From positions 2,356,001-2,420,000 of the forward strand of contig NZ_CP091975.1 of NCBI RefSeq assembly GCF_029016285.1: 64,000 nucleotides of DNA, in the 5' to 3' direction. Origin of the DNA: Vibrio sp. DW001 (GTDB lineage: Bacteria > Pseudomonadota > Gammaproteobacteria > Enterobacterales > Vibrionaceae). Positions 9,053 through 18,283 of this stretch are shown here, piece after piece. Each line of letters opens with the position of its first letter. Position 1 is the first letter of the stretch. The position numbers and the translations under genes were made by a program. The notes beneath the pieces were generated by a model. That model saw nothing but the letters and a program-made list of their open reading frames with translations, had not been told where the DNA came from and searched no databases.

Positions 9053-9356
9053 CTGTGAACCCCGTCTCAATACTCACATAAGCAGCCTAAAACTAGGAAA
9101 AATTCCTAGTTGGCTAAAAACCTGTCTCACTCTATTTGTTTGTTCTTTTTTTAGTATTGCAGTGTACCCAAAAAGAGTTGTGTATATGGCAACGTTTCAT
9201 CGCCTAGGCACAAGTCGTACACCTACACAATATGTAACCCCATTCATTATTCCGGGTCTCTACATAATAAAAGTTGTCACAAAGAAGTGACTGACGCTCG
9301 GTTAACAAAGCAAACGCTTCCGTTGCTGAGTGAATACAATAAAAGAGGAAACAAAG
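9053..9356. promoter_or_regulatory. uhpC-afuA intergenic region with two inverted repeats
   Basis: This 304-base region is the likely afuABC control region. It has a perfect 9-bp inverted repeat at 9091-9099 and 9103-9111 (arm AACTAGGAA, three-base loop) without a following T-run, so it looks more like an operator than a terminator. A second dyad, GTCAC-N6-GTGAC, lies at 9276-9291 near the expected afuA promoter. A ribosome binding site AGAGGAA (9344-9350) serves afuA. Whether UhpA binds either repeat is inference. Confidence 0.45.
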
Positions 9357-10394
9357 ATGAAAGGTAATATTAAACGCCATCTCTTAGCCGCTTGTATCTT
9401 AGGTTCTACTGCGCTTGCTGCTCCGCAAGTTATGGCTGAAGGTCGTTTGGTTATTTACTGCAGTGCGACAAACGCAATGTGTGAAGCCGAAACCAAAGCA
9501 TTCTCTGAGAAATATGATGTGAAAACATCTTTCGTTCGAAATGGTTCGGGTAGTACCCTTGCCAAAATTCAAGCAGAACGTAAAAACCCAAGAGCAGATG
9601 TATGGTATGGCGGTACGTTGGATCCTCAATCTCAAGCAGGTGAAATGGATCTACTTACTCCGTATAAATCCGCTGAACTTGAGAACATCATTCCAGAATT
9701 TAAAGACCCTGCAAAACGCAAAGGTAACTACTCTTCTGCCGTTTATATGGGTATTTTAGGTTTCGGTGTAAACACCAAGCGTTTAGCTGAAAAAGGTTTA
9801 GAGATTCCACGCTGTTGGGAAGATTTGACTAAGCCAGAATACAAAGATGAAATTCAGATTGCTGATCCACAAAGTTCTGGTACTGCTTATACTGCACTCG
9901 CCACTTTTATCCAGCTTTGGGGTGAAGATAAAGCATTTGAATACTTCAAAAGCTTAGACAAAAATATCTCTCAATATACCAAATCTGGTGTGACTCCTTC
10001 TCGTAACTCAGCTCGTGGCGAAATCGCTATTGGTATCGGTTTCCTTCACGATTACTCTCTAGAGCAATCGCAAGGCGCGCCTTTAGAGCTTATCTCTCCT
10101 TGTGAGGGTACTGGTTATGAAATTGGTGGTGTAAGTATGATTAAAGGTGCTCGTAACGAAGAGAACGCCAAATTATTCATCGACTGGGTACTGTCTAAAG
10201 AAGGCCAGCAACTTGCATGGCAGAAAGGTAAGTCTTTCCAAATCTTAACGAATGTTGACGCAGAACAATCTCCTTATGCGCTTGACCCTAAGAAACTGGA
10301 TCTTATCAACTACGACATGAACACTTACGGGGCGTCTGATACACGTAAGCGCCTAATCAAGAAGTGGGTAAACGTCGTTAAAATGGGCGAATAA
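9357..10394 (+). CDS. afuA: AfuA, periplasmic sugar-phosphate-binding protein of an ABC transporter
   Basis: This is a 345-residue solute-binding protein. The signal peptide is clear (basic MKGNIKRH, hydrophobic core, cleavage after VMA near residue 27). The mature protein starts EGRLVIYCSATN and belongs to the iron(III)-binding FbpA-like fold. AfuA of Actinobacillus pleuropneumoniae was shown to bind hexose phosphates, not iron. Here the placement beside uhpABC supports that function. The ATG at 9357 follows AGAGGAA; a GTG 27 nt upstream is less likely. Two stem-loops separate it from afuB, a layout that commonly lets the binding protein be made in excess of the permease. Iron transport remains the alternative. 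Confidence 0.85.
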   Translation: MKGNIKRHLLAACILGSTALAAPQVMAEGRLVIYCSATNAMCEAETKAFSEKYDVKTSFVRNGSGSTLAKIQAERKNPRADVWYGGTLDPQSQAGEMDLLTPYKSAELENIIPEFKDPAKRKGNYSSAVYMGILGFGVNTKRLAEKGLEIPRCWEDLTKPEYKDEIQIADPQSSGTAYTALATFIQLWGEDKAFEYFKSLDKNISQYTKSGVTPSRNSARGEIAIGIGFLHDYSLEQSQGAPLELISPCEGTGYEIGGVSMIKGARNEENAKLFIDWVLSKEGQQLAWQKGKSFQILTNVDAEQSPYALDPKKLDLINYDMNTYGASDTRKRLIKKWVNVVKMGE

Positions 10395-10407
10395 GCTGTC
10401 CTAATAT

Positions 10408-10474
10408 GAGCAGCGCATCCGCGTTGCTCAATTCTCTAAAATTTTATTTATAAGGGCTGAAAACGTCAGCCCTT
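10408..10474 (+). promoter_or_regulatory. Two stem-loops between afuA and afuB
   Basis: The first hairpin (10408-10416 pairing with 10421-10429, arm GAGCAGCGC) and the second (10452-10460 with 10466-10474, arm AAGGGCTGA) sit in the 116-nt gap. Neither has a strong T-run. They could stabilise the 3' end of afuA mRNA or attenuate read-through into afuB. Confidence 0.6.
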
Positions 10475-10510
10475 AGGTCTCTTATTCACTAATTTTCGGT
10501 TGGAAATATC

Positions 10511-12610
10511 ATGTCTCAATTAGCAGCAGAGTCAGACTTGAAAAATCACTTTGAAGAGAAGCCGCACCGTGACTACATCTTCTATTGGATATTGTCTATC
10601 GTCGCCGCTTTCGTGCTTTTACCTACATTTTCGCTTGATTATGGGGTACTCGACTCTACTTCAGATGAATTTTTTGAAGCGATGGGATGGAGCAGCAGAA
10701 ACATTGCATGGCTTTGGTTTAGCCTGCCCTTAGTGCTTCTAATTCGCCCTAAACACGCTTTAAATAAATACCACCTAACCCGCCATAAGTTCGATATTGG
10801 TTACTCGTTATTCTGTATCCTATTTATCATCACTTCTTCAGCGGTAACCGGACACGGTTTGGGTTACTCCACCATTTTCCTTTTTGCTGCACTTGGCAGC
10901 GTAATGACACTCGCCATGGCTCGCTTAGAGTTTATGGGTGGCGATTCGTTTGTTATCGGCTCTTTGGTCTCCATCATTGGCTTGATCTCTGCGTTTATTC
11001 TCTTCCCGAGTATCGCTATCTTTGTGCCGATGTTTCAAGACGACATGGGCAACTTTGTCGCGTGGCAGTTTCTTGAAATTCTGTCGCAAAAGCAGATCGT
11101 TCAAATCATTCTTAACTCTTTATTCTTAGGGTCTTCCGTTGGTATTACGGCTACCTTCTTTGGTTTGATTTTCGCTATCTACTCTACTCGTATAGCAGAA
11201 AAATCCGCCTTTATTACCCGTATATTTTCTATTCTACCGATTGTTACACCACCATTTGTTGTCGGCTTAGGGGTAACCTTAATGCTTGGTCGCTCAGGCT
11301 ATGTCACCGAGTTGATGGTAGATTGGTTTGGCTTCCAAAATACCAATTGGTTGTATGGTTTTACTGGCATTTGGATGGCTCAGGTTCTTGCGTTTGCGCC
11401 TATGTCCTTTATGATTTTAGATGGTGCAATGAAATCGCTGCATCCTTCTTTAGAAGAGGCTTCATACACACTTCGTGCTAATCGCTATCAGACATTCTTC
11501 GGCATCGTTTTACCTTTGCTTAAGCCAGCTTTAGCCAACTCATTTTTGATTATCTTTGTACAGTCACTCGCTGACTTCAGTAACCCGCTTGTACTTGGCG
11601 GTAGCTTCGACGTACTCGCGACGCAGATCTATTTCTACATTGCGGGCGCTCAGTTGGATTATGCCTCGGCTAGTACTTTAGGTGCTGTCCTGCTTATCTT
11701 CTCACTGGCTATTTTCGTTATTCAGTACATGTGGATAGGCAAGCGTTCTTACGTAACGATATCGGGTAAATCTTATCGCGGTGACGTTCAGCCACTACCA
11801 AACAGCTTACGTACCTTTGTTTCGGTTACGCTGTATGGTTGGATGATATTTAACGTACTGCTTTATGGAAGTATCGTATTTGGTAGCTTTACCGTTAACT
11901 GGGGAATCGATTACTCCTTAACGCTAGACAACTATATCAATCTATTTGGTATGGGCTTTGGTGAAGGCGCATGGCCTTCGTTAATCAGTACCATGACATA
12001 CGCTGGTATTGCAGCACCGATTACGGCGACCTTTGGTTTGCTTATCGCTTATATCGTTGTACGTCAGGATTTCCGTGGCAAGAAGGTCATTGAGTTTGCA
12101 ACAATGCTCTGTTTCGCGGTACCAGGAACGGTTGCAGGTGTTTCTTATATCCTCGCGTTCAACGACGCACCAATCTACCTAACGGGAACCGCCGCTATTG
12201 TGGTCATCTCCATGGTAATGCGAAATGTGCCTGTCGGTATTCGCGCTGGTGTGGCTGGATTGGGTCAGTTAGATAAATCGCTGGATGAGGCGTCGCTGAG
12301 CTTACGCGCCAACTCGTTCAAAACGATTATCTATATATTGATTCCATTGCTCCGCCCTGCAATCTTGTCATCATTGATTTACAGTTTTGTAAGAGCCATG
12401 ACAACCGTTAGTGCCATCATCTTCCTTGTTACGCCTGAAACACGCGTTGCGACATCTTACATCCTAAACCGTGTAGAAGATGGTGAATACGGTATCGCGA
12501 TTGCCTATGGTTCGCTGCTTATCTTTGTCATGTTGTCTATCATACTGACCTTTGATTATTTCGTGGGCGAAGCCCGAATTTCCCGTTCAAAAGCCAAGAA
12601 CCAAGAATAA
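10511..12610 (+). CDS. afuB: AfuB, ABC transporter permease with two fused permease domains
   Basis: This is a 699-residue inner-membrane protein with two tandem binding-protein-dependent permease domains. Each has an EAA loop that docks the ATPase: EEASYTLRANRYQTFFGIVLP in the first half and DEASLSLRANSFKTIIYILIP in the second. The N-terminal ~140 residues add extra membrane segments, as is usual for AfuB/FbpB proteins. It lies between the binding protein and the ATPase, and the stop is 18 nt before afuC. Substrate is inferred from the operon to be sugar phosphates. Confidence 0.88.
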   Translation: MSQLAAESDLKNHFEEKPHRDYIFYWILSIVAAFVLLPTFSLDYGVLDSTSDEFFEAMGWSSRNIAWLWFSLPLVLLIRPKHALNKYHLTRHKFDIGYSLFCILFIITSSAVTGHGLGYSTIFLFAALGSVMTLAMARLEFMGGDSFVIGSLVSIIGLISAFILFPSIAIFVPMFQDDMGNFVAWQFLEILSQKQIVQIILNSLFLGSSVGITATFFGLIFAIYSTRIAEKSAFITRIFSILPIVTPPFVVGLGVTLMLGRSGYVTELMVDWFGFQNTNWLYGFTGIWMAQVLAFAPMSFMILDGAMKSLHPSLEEASYTLRANRYQTFFGIVLPLLKPALANSFLIIFVQSLADFSNPLVLGGSFDVLATQIYFYIAGAQLDYASASTLGAVLLIFSLAIFVIQYMWIGKRSYVTISGKSYRGDVQPLPNSLRTFVSVTLYGWMIFNVLLYGSIVFGSFTVNWGIDYSLTLDNYINLFGMGFGEGAWPSLISTMTYAGIAAPITATFGLLIAYIVVRQDFRGKKVIEFATMLCFAVPGTVAGVSYILAFNDAPIYLTGTAAIVVISMVMRNVPVGIRAGVAGLGQLDKSLDEASLSLRANSFKTIIYILIPLLRPAILSSLIYSFVRAMTTVSAIIFLVTPETRVATSYILNRVEDGEYGIAIAYGSLLIFVMLSIILTFDYFVGEARISRSKAKNQE

Positions 12611-12628
12611 GTTTTGGAGAATTTAAAA

Positions 12629-13687
12629 ATGAAAGAAAATAGCTTTGTAGTGCTAAAAAATGTATGTAAGCGCTTTGGAGACAATACGGTAATTGGCAAC
12701 CTTGATCTAGAAATCGAAAAAGGCACTCTGGTTACGCTACTCGGCCCATCTGGCTGTGGTAAAACAACCGTATTGCGTTTGGTTGCTGGTTTAGAGAAAC
12801 CAACCAGCGGTCAGATCTTTATCGATGGTGAGGACGTGACGAATACGTCTATCCAGCATCGTGATATCTGTATGGTGTTTCAATCCTATGCGTTATTCCC
12901 ACATATGTCTCTTCACGAGAACGTTGCTTATGGATTGAAAATGATTAGGTTACCAGCCAAGGAAATCAAACAACGAGTTGATGAAGCCTTAAAATTGGTT
13001 GGTCTAGATGACATGGGAAGCCGCTTTGTCGACCAGATCTCTGGTGGTCAGCAGCAACGTGTTGCTCTAGCTCGTGCTTTGGTATTAAAACCAAAGGTCC
13101 TTCTTTTTGATGAGCCTTTGAGTAACCTAGATGCCAATTTACGTCGTAGCATGCGCGAAACCATTCGTGAACTTCAACAGCGTTTTAACATTACGTCTTT
13201 GTATGTGACCCATGATCAGGCGGAAGCATTTGCGGTATCCGACACCGTTATCGTCATGAACGATGGTGAAATCATGCAAGAAGGTTCACCGGATCAGCTA
13301 TATCGCTCACCAGCCTCTATGTTTATGGCGAACTTTATGGGCGACGCCAATATCTTTGATGGTTCTTATAACGGCGAGCTTCTTAGTATCAATGGCTATG
13401 AAATTGGTGCAGACAAAGACGTAATTGATGGGTTCCCTGAAGGAGACTATCAAATCGGCGTAAGACCAGAGGCCATATTACTGGCTGGAGAAGGTGACGT
13501 TTGCCAACAGTGTCAGGTTAAAGGCATCGTTTATATGGGGTCCATGTACGAAGTCGCCGTTAACTGGCATGGTCAGGAGTTACTATTGCAACTAAACTCC
13601 TCGCAATTTGACCCTGAGATTTCAGATCATGCCTATTTGACCATAAATCCAACGGGCATTTTCTTGTTACCTGCTGACGCAAAGTAA
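12629..13687 (+). CDS. afuC: AfuC, ABC transporter ATPase
   Basis: This is the 352-residue nucleotide-binding subunit. Visible motifs are Walker [10 protein letters not shown], the Q loop at [10 protein letters not shown], signature [13 protein letters not shown], Walker [13 protein letters not shown] and the switch His in VTHDQAEA. The C-terminal ~110 residues form a TOBE-type domain, as in MalK/PotA relatives. The ATG at 12629 has TTGGAG at a good distance; a TTG 15 nt upstream is in frame but lacks a site. It completes afuABC and is followed by a strong terminator. Confidence 0.9.
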   Translation: MKENSFVVLKNVCKRFGDNTVIGNLDLEIEKGTLVTLLGPSGCGKTTVLRLVAGLEKPTSGQIFIDGEDVTNTSIQHRDICMVFQSYALFPHMSLHENVAYGLKMIRLPAKEIKQRVDEALKLVGLDDMGSRFVDQISGGQQQRVALARALVLKPKVLLFDEPLSNLDANLRRSMRETIRELQQRFNITSLYVTHDQAEAFAVSDTVIVMNDGEIMQEGSPDQLYRSPASMFMANFMGDANIFDGSYNGELLSINGYEIGADKDVIDGFPEGDYQIGVRPEAILLAGEGDVCQQCQVKGIVYMGSMYEVAVNWHGQELLLQLNSSQFDPEISDHAYLTINPTGIFLLPADAK

Positions 13688-13730
13688 CCTGAGATCAAGA
13701 TAAGTTAACTTCTGTTCACCTATCCAATAT

Positions 13731-13762
13731 AAAAAACGGCAGTTTACTCACTGCCGTTTTTT
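13731..13762 (+). terminator. Terminator after afuC
   Basis: A 13-base perfect stem (AAAAAACGGCAGT with its complement) around a six-base loop ends in a T-run. It closes the afuABC unit. Confidence 0.9.
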
Positions 13763-13873
13763 ACGTCAAATTATGAGTAAAAAACAACATCCAATACCCC
13801 TTCTTTTCAGTATCCCAATAAGTATCCACAAATAAAAACCTCAAAATACTTGCAATTATTTTTCGGAAGTATA

Positions 13874-13895
13874 GTGTTATACACATATATAGCAC
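13874..13895. promoter_or_regulatory. Candidate operator of the GntR/YtrA-type repressor
   Basis: An inverted repeat of 8-base arms, GTGTTATA and TATAGCAC (7 of 8 paired, six-base spacer), overlaps the promoter region about 28 nt before the regulator's start. YtrA-subfamily GntR proteins commonly repress their own ABC operon from such sites. Confidence 0.5.
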
Positions 13896-13922
13896 CAACC
13901 AAAATCACGCATAGAGGTAATG

Positions 13923-14312
13923 ATGACCGATTGGCAAGATAATCAGCCTATTTTTCGTCAGTTAAGTGAACAGATTACCGAGCAGATTTTGCAAGGGGTC
14001 TGGTTAGAGGAGCAACCGCTTCCGTCAGTGAGGACCGTCGCTGCAGAGCTAAAGATAAACCACTTAACTGTTATGAAAGGCTATCAGCTTTTAGTTGATG
14101 ACGGCTTAGTTGAGAAGAGACGAGGTCAAGGTATGTTTGTAGCAAAAGGCGCTTTAAAGGTGCTACAGAATAAACAGAAATCCGATTTTATGACACGTCA
14201 AATGCCCCTAATAGCACAAACATTACAGCAGATAGACATGCCACTCGACGAGTTTGTTCAACAGTTACAGCGTATTCAAAAATTACAACAAGATACAACA
14301 GGTGAACAATGA
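13923..14312 (+). CDS. GntR family transcriptional regulator, YtrA subfamily
   Basis: This 129-residue protein has a winged helix-turn-helix in its first ~75 residues (PIFRQLSEQITEQI, then LPSVRTVAAELKINHLTVMKGYQLL) and only a short helical tail. That is the YtrA pattern, which lacks a large ligand domain. Two ATGs are in tandem; the second (13923) is better spaced from AGAGG. The stop overlaps the next start (ATGA), so it is co-transcribed with the ABC transporter it probably represses. The inducing signal is unknown; YtrA relatives often respond to cell-wall-active compounds. Confidence 0.85.
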   Translation: MTDWQDNQPIFRQLSEQITEQILQGVWLEEQPLPSVRTVAAELKINHLTVMKGYQLLVDDGLVEKRRGQGMFVAKGALKVLQNKQKSDFMTRQMPLIAQTLQQIDMPLDEFVQQLQRIQKLQQDTTGEQ

Positions 14313-15181
14313 AACCTTTAATCAGTGTTAAACACGTTTCTAAAAACTACCATCAGTCAAAAAGTGAGGGTCAACAAGACGCATTGCACGATATCAGTTT
14401 CGAGCTTTGCGCGGGGCAAGTATTGGGTCTGCTTGGTCATAATGGCGCAGGAAAATCAACGCTAATCAATGCCCTGTTGGGCGCACACCGCTACAAAGGT
14501 GAGATCACCATAAATGACTGCCAACCAATCAATCAACACGCAAAGTTGATGGAACACCTGTCTTATATCTCTGATGTAAATGTGTTGCCGGGCTGGATGA
14601 GTGTCGCTCAACTGCTTAAGTACACATCCGGTGTGCACCCAAGTTTTGACATTGAAAAAGCCAAACTGACGCTATCAAATACCAATATTGAGCTATCCAG
14701 CAAAATAGAAAGCCTCTCTAAAGGGATGAAGGTGCAATTGCACCTAGCGGTGGTTATTGCCACTAACACCAGCGTCCTTATCTTGGATGAACCAACATTG
14801 GGCTTGGACCTTCTCTACCGAGATACCTTCTATCGTCATCTCTTAGAATGGTTTCACGATGGTGAACGCACACTGATTATTGCCAGCCACGAGGTATCAG
14901 AAATAGAACATCTACTGACTGATGTGCTTATCCTGAAAAAAGGTAAAAACGTACTCCAAGACAGTATGGAAAACATCAGCGAGGCCTATTTTATTCTTGA
15001 TGCGGCCAACATTCATAGCGATAAAATTTCTACTCTTGATCCTTTAAGTAACCAGATCGGATTAGGGTCAGTGAAGTGGTTGTTAAAAAGCGACCGATTA
15101 CCGGAAGTCAACGGGTTAGGTGACGTTCATCGTGCGAGCCTCGCCGACATCTTTATTGCTCTACAAAGGGAGACAGCGTAA
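14309..15181 (+). CDS. ABC transporter ATP-binding protein (YtrB-like)
   Basis: This is a 290-residue ATPase of the drug/antibiotic exporter class. It has Walker A GHNGAGKST, a variant signature LSKGMKVQLHLA, Walker B VLILDEPTLGLD and the switch His in IASHEVSE. It overlaps the regulator upstream and shares one base with the permease gene downstream, a tight three-gene operon. The substrate cannot be read from sequence. Confidence 0.87.
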   Translation: MKPLISVKHVSKNYHQSKSEGQQDALHDISFELCAGQVLGLLGHNGAGKSTLINALLGAHRYKGEITINDCQPINQHAKLMEHLSYISDVNVLPGWMSVAQLLKYTSGVHPSFDIEKAKLTLSNTNIELSSKIESLSKGMKVQLHLAVVIATNTSVLILDEPTLGLDLLYRDTFYRHLLEWFHDGERTLIIASHEVSEIEHLLTDVLILKKGKNVLQDSMENISEAYFILDAANIHSDKISTLDPLSNQIGLGSVKWLLKSDRLPEVNGLGDVHRASLADIFIALQRETA

Positions 15182-16038
15182 TGCATCCAAGTATCTATAT
15201 GCTGGAAAAAGAATTAATTGAGCATAAATTGGTGACTCGTGTACCTGTATTTATTCTCATTTTCACTGTATTGATTTTTGTTGGGCTACTGACCAATTCT
15301 GATTTACAAGGCAATCTCTCATATCAGGTCCAATTTGGCGGCCAATCCAGTAATATGCTGGTAGATTTTTCGTCTAACCTGAACCTAGGTATTGCTTCTT
15401 CGGTTTGGGTTATTTCGGTTCTTCTTTCAACGCTTTACCTACCAAAAACTCTGCGAAAAGAACGTCAAGAAGGCAGCGCTATGTTTTGGCGTAGTATGCC
15501 TGTCTCTCACCTAATGACTCACGTCGTTAAACTGGGTTTTGGGTTGTTAGTTATCCCGCTTATCTGCTCTGTATTAGTGCTCAATGCAAACCTGCTATTG
15601 TGGTTACTCAATATCGCCACAGATAACCAACTGGCCGTATTGGTCAGCCAAGAGTCCATTTTCAATGTACTGGTTAACTGGTTAAGCTTCCTCGCTAGGA
15701 TGACATTAGTCGCATTGGCACTCTTGCCACTCGCCACAATGGCGTTAATGGCATCTCAACTTGTTAGTTCACCGTTATTAGTGATGGGTTTGGCTGGTTT
15801 CGCGGTCAATTTCTTGTCTGTGTACGTTCTCGGTTTTTATGGTGTCAGCTCGTTTTTCAACGCCATTCTAGCGATACCTGGCATGATATTTACGCCGGAG
15901 CCTTTGTCTGGCTTTTTGAATGCTGGCGTCGTACATCTCACTATCTATTACATACTTGGCGCAGTGGCATTAGCCGCCAGTTTGTCTTTGAGTAAAACCA
16001 ATGAAGTGTCTTTTAGAGGCCTTTTACCCCAACGATAA
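15181..16038 (+). CDS. ABC transporter permease
   Basis: This 285-residue membrane protein has about six hydrophobic segments, the first at residues 20-40. A charged loop (LRKERQEGSAMFWRSMPVS) is typical of ABC-2 type permeases. It is the membrane partner of the ATPase whose stop codon overlaps its start. No catalytic domain is seen. Export of a peptide or lipid-like compound is plausible but not shown. Confidence 0.82.
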   Translation: MHPSIYMLEKELIEHKLVTRVPVFILIFTVLIFVGLLTNSDLQGNLSYQVQFGGQSSNMLVDFSSNLNLGIASSVWVISVLLSTLYLPKTLRKERQEGSAMFWRSMPVSHLMTHVVKLGFGLLVIPLICSVLVLNANLLLWLLNIATDNQLAVLVSQESIFNVLVNWLSFLARMTLVALALLPLATMALMASQLVSSPLLVMGLAGFAVNFLSVYVLGFYGVSSFFNAILAIPGMIFTPEPLSGFLNAGVVHLTIYYILGAVALAASLSLSKTNEVSFRGLLPQR

Positions 16039-16130
16039 ACGCGAGCAGTTCGCCCTATTTGTGTCACTACATTTACAACTTGACCAAAGTTGAACTACAC
16101 TTTTAGTGACTCTCTTTGTGGAAAAGTCAA

Positions 16131-17489
16131 ATGTGTCGTTGGGTGATTAGAGTAGCCTTGAGTTGTTTCTTGGGGTTTACGTACTTGTCTTTTGCTGACA
16201 CCGTTGAATCAAATGATGTGTTGGCAAAGACAATTCCTGTAATAACAATCAGTGGAGCTATCGGTCCCGCTGTAAGCGAATATGTCACAAGTGAAATTCA
16301 TCGCGCCAATCATCAAACCCAGTCTCCTGCCGTCATTATTGTCATCGATACCCCCGGTGGGCTGGTATCGAGTTTAAGAGAGATAAACCAACAAATCCTT
16401 ACCTCTAACATTCCTGTTTTATGTCTTGTTTATCCGTCTGGTGCTCGCGCAGCAAGTGCAGGAACCTATATCCTTTATGCCTGCCATATAGCAGCCATGT
16501 CTTCTGCAACGACACTCGGCGCCGCCACTCCGGTAATGATGGGCGGCGTGCCAACCGGAGAGAAAGAAACGGATGATAAACCGAGTGAACCATCGGCGAT
16601 GGAAAAAAAAGTGCTCAACGATTCAATCGCTTACATTCGCTCATTAGCGCAGCTAAGAGGCCGAAACGTTGAATGGGCTGAGAAAGCCGTCAGAGAAGCC
16701 GCCACGCTTTCCTCGACAGAGGCGCTTGAACTTAATGTCATAAATCTGATAGCCGATAGCCCAGCGTCATTGATCACACGGTTAGATGGCCGAACAATAG
16801 AAGTCAATAAGCAACAACAAACTATGGACTTGACCGGCGCGATTTTAGAAGAAAGAAAACCGGACTGGCGAAATCAGTTTCTTTCCACTATCACTAATCC
16901 CAATGTCGCGTATATATTAATGCTCATTGGTATCTATGGGATATTACTTGAGTTTTATAGCCCCGGCTTTGGCATTGCGGGTATTACGGGCGCTATCTCA
17001 TTGTTGATAGCGCTGTATGCATTTCAGATGTTGCCGGTTAACTATGTTGGTATGGGCCTCATGTTGGTTGGTATCGCTCTGATGATCGCAGAATCGTTAA
17101 TACCCAGCTTTGGTCTGTTGGGTTTTGGCGGGATTATTGCTTTTACTCTTGGCTCGATATTCCTTATCGATAGCGACGTTCCGCACCTTAAAATTTCATT
17201 AAACTTAATCTTCAGCATTGCATTTACTACTGCCATTCTTATCTTATTTGTGCTGCAACGGCTGTGGAAACTTAGAACCAAAAAAGTAGTCAGTGGCCTA
17301 GAGTCTATGATTGGAAGTCAGGTGGAGATAGAAGACAATTTTGATGGTAACGGCTTTGTCCAATTCGGAGGCGAGCGATGGGCCGCCCAATCTGATAACC
17401 CGCTACATAAAGGTGACACAGTCACGATAAATGCCGTAGAAGGTCTGACTTTGTTGGTAACAAAAGATCAAAGGAGGGAGAAAAAATGA
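16131..17489 (+). CDS. NfeD-type membrane serine protease (ClpP-like)
   Basis: The 452-residue protein has a signal peptide or anchor ([16 protein letters not shown]), a ClpP/SppA-like protease domain (about 35-240) and four hydrophobic segments (about 270-385). A C-terminal NfeD OB-fold follows (about 395-450). The nucleophile is probably Ser109 in ARAASAGTY, matching the Ser-Lys dyad protease PH1510-N. The substrate in that archaeal case is the C-terminus of the neighbouring stomatin. A TTG 15 nt upstream is possible, but the ATG at 16131 gives a normal signal peptide. It overlaps the slipin gene. Confidence 0.87.
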   Translation: MCRWVIRVALSCFLGFTYLSFADTVESNDVLAKTIPVITISGAIGPAVSEYVTSEIHRANHQTQSPAVIIVIDTPGGLVSSLREINQQILTSNIPVLCLVYPSGARAASAGTYILYACHIAAMSSATTLGAATPVMMGGVPTGEKETDDKPSEPSAMEKKVLNDSIAYIRSLAQLRGRNVEWAEKAVREAATLSSTEALELNVINLIADSPASLITRLDGRTIEVNKQQQTMDLTGAILEERKPDWRNQFLSTITNPNVAYILMLIGIYGILLEFYSPGFGIAGITGAISLLIALYAFQMLPVNYVGMGLMLVGIALMIAESLIPSFGLLGFGGIIAFTLGSIFLIDSDVPHLKISLNLIFSIAFTTAILILFVLQRLWKLRTKKVVSGLESMIGSQVEIEDNFDGNGFVQFGGERWAAQSDNPLHKGDTVTINAVEGLTLLVTKDQRREKK

Positions 17490-18277
17490 TGGAATCTCTA
17501 CTCAATAGTGGATTGATAATCCCCGCAATTATTGTTGTCTTAATTGCATTCATTGCTTTTAACTTATTTCATGTGCTTCGGGAGTACGAGAGAGGCGTTA
17601 TTTTCTTTCTGGGTCGATTTGAAAGGGTAAAAGGACCAGGATTGATTATCGTTATCCCGATCATTCAGCAAATTGTTCGAGTTGATCTAAGAACCGTTGT
17701 GATGGATGTCCCTAGTCAAGATGTCATCAGTAGGGACAACGTGTCTGTTCGGGTCAACGCCGTGCTCTATTTCCGTGTCGTCGACCCACAAAAAGCCATT
17801 ATCAACGTGGAAGATTTCTTGCAAGCGACCTCTCAACTCGCTCAAACCACCTTGAGATCGGTATTAGGTCAGCATGAACTGGATGAAATGTTAGCGAATC
17901 GAGAGATGCTCAACACGGACATCCAAACCATACTTGATGCAAGAACAGATGGCTGGGGAATAAAAGTATCGAATGTCGAAATTAAACATGTCGATATAAA
18001 TGAAACCATGGTACGAGCCATCGCAAGACAAGCCGAAGCCGAAAGAACCCGGCGGGCGAAAGTGATTCATGCGTCTGGGGAAATGGAAGCGTCTGAAAAA
18101 TTGGTTGAAGCAGCAACGAAGCTCGCCGCCGAGCCCAATGCTATTTTGTTACGTTATTTACAAACGTTAACCGAGATTGCGAGTGAGAAAAACTCCACTA
18201 TATTGTTCCCAATGCCAATGGACCTTATGGACAGCCTGTTTAAAAAAGGTAACTCGTCGGATCAAGATAAGAAATAA
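17486..18277 (+). CDS. Slipin / stomatin-like SPFH protein
   Basis: This 263-residue protein has one N-terminal membrane helix ([16 protein letters not shown]) followed by an SPFH/band-7 domain ([19 protein letters not shown] onward). The helical tail is rich in Ala, Glu and Arg and drives oligomerisation. It matches the slipin group that pairs with NfeD proteases. The ribosome binding site AAGGAGG is eight bases before the ATG. The start overlaps the end of the NfeD gene. The role is probably organisation or quality control of membrane microdomains; the C-terminus would be the candidate protease substrate. Confidence 0.9.
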   Translation: MMESLLNSGLIIPAIIVVLIAFIAFNLFHVLREYERGVIFFLGRFERVKGPGLIIVIPIIQQIVRVDLRTVVMDVPSQDVISRDNVSVRVNAVLYFRVVDPQKAIINVEDFLQATSQLAQTTLRSVLGQHELDEMLANREMLNTDIQTILDARTDGWGIKVSNVEIKHVDINETMVRAIARQAEAERTRRAKVIHASGEMEASEKLVEAATKLAAEPNAILLRYLQTLTEIASEKNSTILFPMPMDLMDSLFKKGNSSDQDKK

Positions 18278-18283
18278 CACGCA

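Noticed and set aside
9033..9290. A plus-strand frame of 85 codons overlapping the end of uhpC.
   Set aside because: It has no ribosome binding site or recognisable motif and covers the intergenic dyads; the uhpC frame fits homologues to its end.
9357..13687. Ferric-iron uptake system (the name under which such transporters are often annotated).
   Set aside because: The location beside uhpABC and resemblance to AfuABC, which binds sugar phosphates, favour sugar-phosphate transport; iron transport is kept only as an alternative in the entries.
4893..13709. A 15-base sequence TCAAGATAAGTTAAC occurs at 4893-4907 and again at 13695-13709, suggesting insertion-sequence ends.
   Set aside because: A few shared 15-mers are expected by chance in 64 kb of AT-rich DNA. 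There is no transposase between them, and the flanks do not match.
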